Positions 59,760-64,000 of a stretch of DNA of 64,000 bases are shown here, one piece after another. The notes below the pieces were generated by a model. It saw nothing but the letters and a program-made list of their open reading frames with translations. It was not told where the DNA came from and made no database searches. The stretch spans positions 1 through 64,000 of the forward strand of contig NZ_JABUZG010000081.1 of assembly GCF_014897815.1 (NCBI RefSeq), in the 5' to 3' direction. Each line of letters starts with the position of its first letter. The stretch's first letter is position 1. Source of the stretch: Psychrobacter sp. PG1 (GTDB lineage Bacteria > Pseudomonadota > Gammaproteobacteria > Pseudomonadales > Moraxellaceae). Position numbers and translations under genes: made by a program.

Positions 59760-60401
59760 AATATCCTCATATAGCGGGCACCTAGGGTGTTGTAATTATT
59801 ATTAGGATGAATGATTGAGATGAAACATTTTATATTGAGCAAGCCTTAATGAGTGACGACTTGTTATACTCAATTGATAGTCCATTAAGTGAGGTAGCAA
59901 ATCATCCAGTAAAATAGCGTGACAAAAGTAATTTCATAAGCGTAGTTACTAAGCATGGTTACTAAATGATGTCTACTCACTCTACTAATGTAAGACTATT
60001 TCGCTACTATTACTTAATGAGTAACGTATTGGTCTCAAATTTTTACAAAACGTAAAGAACCGCATTGTCATTATCAGTTTTTGATAACGTAATATATTTT
60101 TTTATATTGTAATAATAGGTCATTTAAATAATACCTTTAAAATCAGTAACTAAAGTTCTATTTTTTGGGTGCATATCTTTTATAAAAAACCTATCATTAT
60201 AGATAATTGTCATATATGCGCTTCATTTTTTGTCATCATCGATTTTAGTTGTACATAATAGATACATAGACTTAAGTTAGCACTCGCTTTTTTTACCAGT
60301 CAGATTTTTATAATGCTACGAAACAAACTATTGCACCGCACCATATTTTGTTTATGATAGGCGCTATTTCCACATTGCCGATCGCCGCCTGAGACACCAC
60401 T
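59760..60401. other. Long AT-rich divergent region
   Basis: About 640 bases between the cytochrome gene and the small lipoprotein gene. Only very short frames (20 codons or fewer) with no ribosome-binding site are present. The stretch from about 60050 to 60260 is unusually AT-rich. No repeat or RNA gene recognised. Confidence 0.5.
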
Positions 60402-60587
60402 ATGAAGTTACCAATCCTTGCTTATATACTTACATCAGCCCTGTTAATGACAGGCTGCCAATCATTTCAGTTTGTCGACAGCCCTATCCCTGTGAATACC
60501 ACCCCTACCAATAGCATCTTGGTCAAAAATACGCCTGCCACCACTGTGCAAGTTCAAAATAATACCAGTACAAAAAATCAAAAATAG
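60402..60587 (+). CDS. Small predicted lipoprotein
   Basis: 61 residues: MKLPILAYILTSALLMTGC is a lipoprotein signal peptide (lipobox LMTGC, Cys19). The 42-residue mature part is Thr/Asn/Val-rich and low in complexity (QSFQFVDSPIPVNTTPTNSI, ATTVQVQNNTSTKNQK), probably unfolded. No family recognised. A hairpin follows 30 bases on. Confidence 0.7.
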   Translation: MKLPILAYILTSALLMTGCQSFQFVDSPIPVNTTPTNSILVKNTPATTVQVQNNTSTKNQK

Positions 60588-60616
60588 TGCCATCACACTC
60601 ATAAAATAAGCAGAAA

Positions 60617-60647
60617 AAAGGCAGATATCGGTTTGATATCTGCCTTT
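60617..60647. terminator. Terminator shared by the lipoprotein and flavodoxin-like genes
   Basis: A 13-bp perfect stem (aaaggcagatatc with gatatctgccttt) with a 5-nt loop; the T-run is stronger on the minus strand. Confidence 0.85.
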
Positions 60648-60690
60648 AATGTTTAATAAATTACCTTGAATGATCCAATAGCCATTCATT

Positions 60691-61293
60691 TCAAGGGCGT
60701 GCCGCCGGCTGATGCTTGATAATTGTCTTGGCCAAATGATCGCCGAACCAAATAGCCGTATCAATATCTCCACGTCCTGGCGTTTCCTCAGGGGGACCAT
60801 CAAGCGACTGGGTCATCAAGCCCAAAAAGCTAGATAAACGGTTTAAATCATGAGCCTCATGACCTGTCGGCATCAGCGGTAATCCAATCCAGTTCATGCC
60901 ATGCTGCATCGCATACAAAGAAATCTGCTGCAATACCGCCAGCTTATCACCGCTCAGCCCACCAGAGTTGGCAAAAGCGGCTGCCCACTTGCCTTCCCAT
61001 TTACGATGATACCAGCGCTTTGAGGTTTCATCCATAAAAGTCTTAAATTCAGCAGTGACACTACCCATATATACGGCACTACCGAAAACCAGCAAATCCG
61101 CCTGATCCAAATAATCCCAGTCAACCTTGTGGACATCAACGGCTTTGGCCTGTGCTGCTGGCAATTGCTGGCGCGCCCCTTCGACGATCGCTTCAGCGAC
61201 GCGCTTGGTATGACCGTAGTTGCTATGATAAATAACAGCAATAGCTACAGTCGGTATGCTATCAGTAATGGACGGTTTGGCAGGTGTATTCAT
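60691..61293 (-). CDS. Flavodoxin-fold NAD(P)H:quinone oxidoreductase, WrbA-like
   Basis: A 200-residue flavodoxin-like protein. AIAVIYHSNYGHTKRVAEAIV is the FMN phosphate loop; ADLLVFGSAVYMGSVTAEFKTFMD and KWAAAFANSGGLSGDKLAVLQQI are the WrbA-type loops, the latter contacting the flavin ring. HEAHDLNRLSSFLGLMTQSL and EETPGRGDIDTAIWFGDHLA complete it. Such proteins reduce quinones by two electrons and guard against redox cycling. It is 4 kb from WrbA consensus partners and stands alone, so the exact substrate is unknown. Confidence 0.85.
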   Translation of the reverse strand: MNTPAKPSITDSIPTVAIAVIYHSNYGHTKRVAEAIVEGARQQLPAAQAKAVDVHKVDWDYLDQADLLVFGSAVYMGSVTAEFKTFMDETSKRWYHRKWEGKWAAAFANSGGLSGDKLAVLQQISLYAMQHGMNWIGLPLMPTGHEAHDLNRLSSFLGLMTQSLDGPPEETPGRGDIDTAIWFGDHLAKTIIKHQPAARP

Positions 61294-61379
61294 ACAAACT
61301 CTAATAATAGCTATAAATGGTTAAATAAAAACAATATAAGTTCAACAGTTAATCGCGCGCAACAGCAAATAGCGTAATC

Positions 61380-62342
61380 CTAAGCAGCGCCACGTACAAT
61401 GCCCAGCGCCATTCGACCTGTAGCAGGCTGCTGCAAATGCGTTTGACGCCGATAAGAGTAATAGTGGTCATCAGCATAACTACAGCTGCTAGATAATGTG
61501 TCATCTACTATAACGCCCGCCGCACTAAGCTGATCCGCTGCCAACTTTGGTAAGTTTAGCTTGATTTTCATTGCGTCAACTTTGTCACAGCTTGACAGCT
61601 TATCAACCGTATCCTGTACATGTTGAGTATTGCTATCGCCTTTAATAGTAGCCACAGAATCTATGACATATAACGAATCAAAATGTTCAATACTGGCTGT
61701 GTTCAATAACTTATTTTCTGTGCAACCTTTCAATAATTGATTGCGAACTTGAGCGCCAACTTCATAGCTGTCTTGACTGATACAAACACCAATCCAAGCT
61801 TCGATTTGTCCCGATTGCGTAAAACAGTGCACAGTCGCTTGAATAACCCCGCAAGCCAGACCTTGCCAACCCGCGTGAATCGCTGCCATTTGACCACTGG
61901 CTGGCTGATATAAGACTATCGGTACGCAGTCAGCCGTCATTATTGCCAGCCCAAGCCCTTGTTGCCGACTGACCATCGCGTCAGCAGACATTGGCATCAT
62001 ACCTAGCGCTGTGCCATCAATATCATGAATTTGCTTACCATGAACTTGGTTAACCCAGTGTAAGCGTTTGATGGGTACCTGTTGGCATGTCGACGATGAG
62101 GGTACAAGCTGCTCATTGATGGCAGATAATAAACGCATGCGATTGCTCAGTACTTTTGCAGCATCGTCATTGACATGCAAACCTAAATTTAGTTCACCAT
62201 AATTCGCTTGACGTTGCTGTCGTACTAGCTGTTCTGTGGGCTGGTCTTGTGCGTCAACGTCATCGCTTGAAAAGGCAGCTGTTTGAAAAACAGCCACATC
62301 ATCAATCTGTGCAAGCAATGTCATAGGAAACTGATGAGTCAT
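61380..62342 (-). CDS. pgeF: Peptidoglycan editing factor/multicopper-like nucleoside phosphorylase
   Basis: YfiH/PgeF family, 320 residues (E. coli about 243). The zinc site is built from the His in VNQVHGKQIHDID, the Cys in MTADCVPIVLYQ and the His in AAIHAGWQGLACGVIQATV; WIGVCISQDSYEVG follows. The family cleaves purine nucleosides and in E. coli keeps serine out of the peptidoglycan stem. The surplus length is an N-terminal lead and a Ser/Lys/Asp insert at about 225-265. rluD lies 106 bases upstream on the same strand, the usual neighbour of yfiH. Confidence 0.94.
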   Translation of the reverse strand: MTHQFPMTLLAQIDDVAVFQTAAFSSDDVDAQDQPTEQLVRQQRQANYGELNLGLHVNDDAAKVLSNRMRLLSAINEQLVPSSSTCQQVPIKRLHWVNQVHGKQIHDIDGTALGMMPMSADAMVSRQQGLGLAIMTADCVPIVLYQPASGQMAAIHAGWQGLACGVIQATVHCFTQSGQIEAWIGVCISQDSYEVGAQVRNQLLKGCTENKLLNTASIEHFDSLYVIDSVATIKGDSNTQHVQDTVDKLSSCDKVDAMKIKLNLPKLAADQLSAAGVIVDDTLSSSCSYADDHYYSYRRQTHLQQPATGRMALGIVRGAA

Positions 62343-62448
62343 GGCTAATTTACCGTCTTAATGAGTCATTTTTATGTCACGGATCGCTATTTACTACTAG
62401 GCTCTGTTTTTTACAAGCGACTTTACGCTCTCGCCTACAAGGAGCGGT

Positions 62449-63702
62449 CTACTCGTCATCATAGCCATCACTTAGCACAGCCATTAACTGCTGCATATCT
62501 TCAGGCAGTGGTGTGGTAACTTCAATATCTTCACCTGTCGTTGGATGTACGAAACCCAGTGTGTAGGCATGCAAGGCTTGACGTGGAAAATTATTAATCG
62601 CTTGACGTTGTGCTTCTGTCAGTCCTGCCCGCAATTGACGACGACCACCATAGACACGATCACCCACTATCGGATAAGTAACATGACTTAAATGCACACG
62701 AATTTGGTGAGTGCGTCCCGTTTCAAGACCTACATCCAACAGGCAATAATTGCCATTAAGCGCGGTCACATTCAGTAAATGTGTCACAGCTTCGCGTCCT
62801 GCCGTCATTACCGTCATTTTAGTACGCTGATTACGGTGACGACCGATTGGGGCGTCAATACGGCGATGGCGCGATAGACTCGCTGCGTCCCCTGCTACCA
62901 CACATTGATAATGACGATAGACCGATTTGTCCTTTAGTTGCTCCATCAGCGCAAGCTGTGCTGGCTTGGTTTTACCAATCAACAATAACCCTGAGGTATC
63001 TTTATCAATACGGTGCACCAGACCTGCACGCGGCAAATGGTGCTGCTGCGGATAGTGATACAGCAGTGCATTAACCAAGGTGCCGGTTTGGTTGCCCGCA
63101 CCAGGATGCACTACCATGCCAACAGGTTTATTGATGACCAATACGTCATCATCTTCATAGACCACATCGATGTCTATATTTTCTGGTTGATCTTCACTAT
63201 GCTGCTCTAATGTGGTCGTTAACTGCATCACATCACCCGCTCTGACACGAATTTTCGGTTTTTGCACGCCACCGTTATACAGTAGGCTGCCATCACTGAT
63301 CCAACCTTGTAATTGAACACGTGAGAAATCGGTAAATATTTTTGAAGCCAATTTATCAATACGTAAACCTGCTTCGTCTTCTATAACCGTATGCGTCATA
63401 TTAATAATTACTGGCACCACTTGACCGGCGGCTGACGCTTCATCATCGTCGCTATCATCAATGTCGTCAGCATCTTCATCGCTGCTATCTATCATATCGT
63501 CGTCAAGCACATCACTATCTTTTAGCATAGCTTCTTCTAAAACATGATCGCTATGGCTTTGCTCATCAAGCATCGACTGATTATTGTCAGGTAATTCACT
63601 ATTATTTAAAATGTCATTTGGCATCGGTGACTCTTGTGCTGATGAATCAGTCTGTCGTGATTGATTCGGTGGTAAATGGGTAGTCATAGCATTATTATTC
63701 AT
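62449..63702 (-). CDS. rluD: 23S rRNA pseudouridine synthase RluD with acidic N-terminal extension
   Basis: Converts U1911, U1915 and U1917 of 23S rRNA. The S4 RNA-binding domain (LRIDKLASKIFTDFSRVQLQ) precedes the catalytic domain with PVGMVVHPGAGNQTGTLVNALL, the aspartate loop GLVHRIDKDTSGLLLIGKT and LETGRTHQIRVHLSH. In front is an Asp/Glu-rich lead of about 90 residues (DSSDEDADDIDDSDDDEAS), absent from E. coli RluD. The frame is open to a GTG at 63822; I take the ATG at 63702 (417 residues), the first with a plausible continuation, though no clear ribosome-binding site supports either. Followed by pgeF. Confidence 0.92.
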   Translation of the reverse strand: MNNNAMTTHLPPNQSRQTDSSAQESPMPNDILNNSELPDNNQSMLDEQSHSDHVLEEAMLKDSDVLDDDMIDSSDEDADDIDDSDDDEASAAGQVVPVIINMTHTVIEDEAGLRIDKLASKIFTDFSRVQLQGWISDGSLLYNGGVQKPKIRVRAGDVMQLTTTLEQHSEDQPENIDIDVVYEDDDVLVINKPVGMVVHPGAGNQTGTLVNALLYHYPQQHHLPRAGLVHRIDKDTSGLLLIGKTKPAQLALMEQLKDKSVYRHYQCVVAGDAASLSRHRRIDAPIGRHRNQRTKMTVMTAGREAVTHLLNVTALNGNYCLLDVGLETGRTHQIRVHLSHVTYPIVGDRVYGGRRQLRAGLTEAQRQAINNFPRQALHAYTLGFVHPTTGEDIEVTTPLPEDMQQLMAVLSDGYDDE

Positions 63703-64000
63703 AGCAGATTTATATATGGCAAAGCGCCTAACATGGTTTTGAAAGGTAGCTTTTGAGAAAATTTCTAATAAAGTGTTAAGCGTAACGCTATAAAAAACAA
63801 AAGGCCATTCGCTATCAATCACTTATCATAAAAGCGATCGTCGTCGAAAAAAGCGGAGGCAATACCGTGCTAGTGTATCACGCCAAGCGCCTAAGCCCTA
63901 TAGAAGCTGTGTGTTATCTGTCATTTTTTGATTATACCGCAGCGAGCGTCAGCGCCGTACTTAACTCTCTAAAATATGACATTGCTGTAATTTACTGTAT
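63703..64000. other. Upstream region of rluD to the window end
   Basis: No gene can be supported here. In related bacteria a divergent bamD often follows; it would start beyond the window. Confidence 0.4.

Noticed and set aside
59850..59918. About 22-codon frame in the long gap after the cytochrome gene
   Set aside because: No ribosome-binding site, no recognisable product and very short.

Overview
The window looks like chromosomal DNA of a Psychrobacter-type gammaproteobacterium (Moraxellaceae). This is inferred from the gene content and protein sequences (RoxA-type uL16 hydroxylase, a VHKIVTVPVKVAYKTTKG small lipoprotein, long AmpG, tusDCBE, two-gene PutA) and was not checked against a database. 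It is almost entirely housekeeping and catabolic. I saw no rRNA, tRNA, CRISPR array, prophage, defence island or intact insertion sequence. The only mobile-element traces are a short inverted-repeat element between tusC and tusB and one matching half-site near 11.9 kb.

Layout. 0-12 kb: a cut-off family-4 glycosyltransferase, ilvE, glnE, the divergent tusD-tusC-tusB-tusE sulfur relay, trmL, an entericidin-like lipoprotein, hemW, an EVE-domain protein and a coiled-coil lipoprotein. 12-26 kb: a MATE exporter, accB-accC, a secreted unknown, leuA divergent from an Lrp-type regulator, an MFS transporter, an ABC1/UbiB kinase-like protein, and an ampG-prmC-moeB-like run with short overlaps. 26-34 kb: katG, a HAD-IB phosphatase, a CysB-like regulator, an LLM flavin oxidoreductase, a small membrane protein, an ornithine-cyclodeaminase-like enzyme and an AEC transporter. 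34-45 kb: mnmG, an unknown, grxD, ispF divergent from mnmA, a DUF11-like secreted protein, purB, a small lipoprotein and roxA. 45-56 kb: putA followed by a separate gene for its C-terminal domain, an NCS2 purine permease, and tolQ-tolR-tolA, a secreted TolA-domain paralogue, and tolB. 56-64 kb: a Tat-exported FAD amine oxidase with two membrane-attached c-type cytochromes, a small lipoprotein, a flavodoxin-fold protein, pgeF and rluD.

Genes that work together: TusBCDE passes sulfur to MnmA for 2-thiolation of tRNA U34. MnmG and TrmL modify the same wobble position, so the window holds most of a wobble-34 set. PutA and its detached C-terminal domain should together oxidise proline to glutamate. 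The Tat-exported amine oxidase plus lipoprotein and membrane-anchored cytochromes c look like a periplasmic amine or amino-acid dehydrogenase that feeds the respiratory chain. The Tol genes form the envelope-constriction motor, here with an extra TolA C-terminal-domain protein; pal does not follow tolB.

The most interesting items are the split PutA, the stand-alone TolA domain III, the Tat flavoprotein-cytochrome module, and the recurrence of 15-bp in-frame or tandem repeats at three loci, two of them in the N-termini of the two cytochrome genes.
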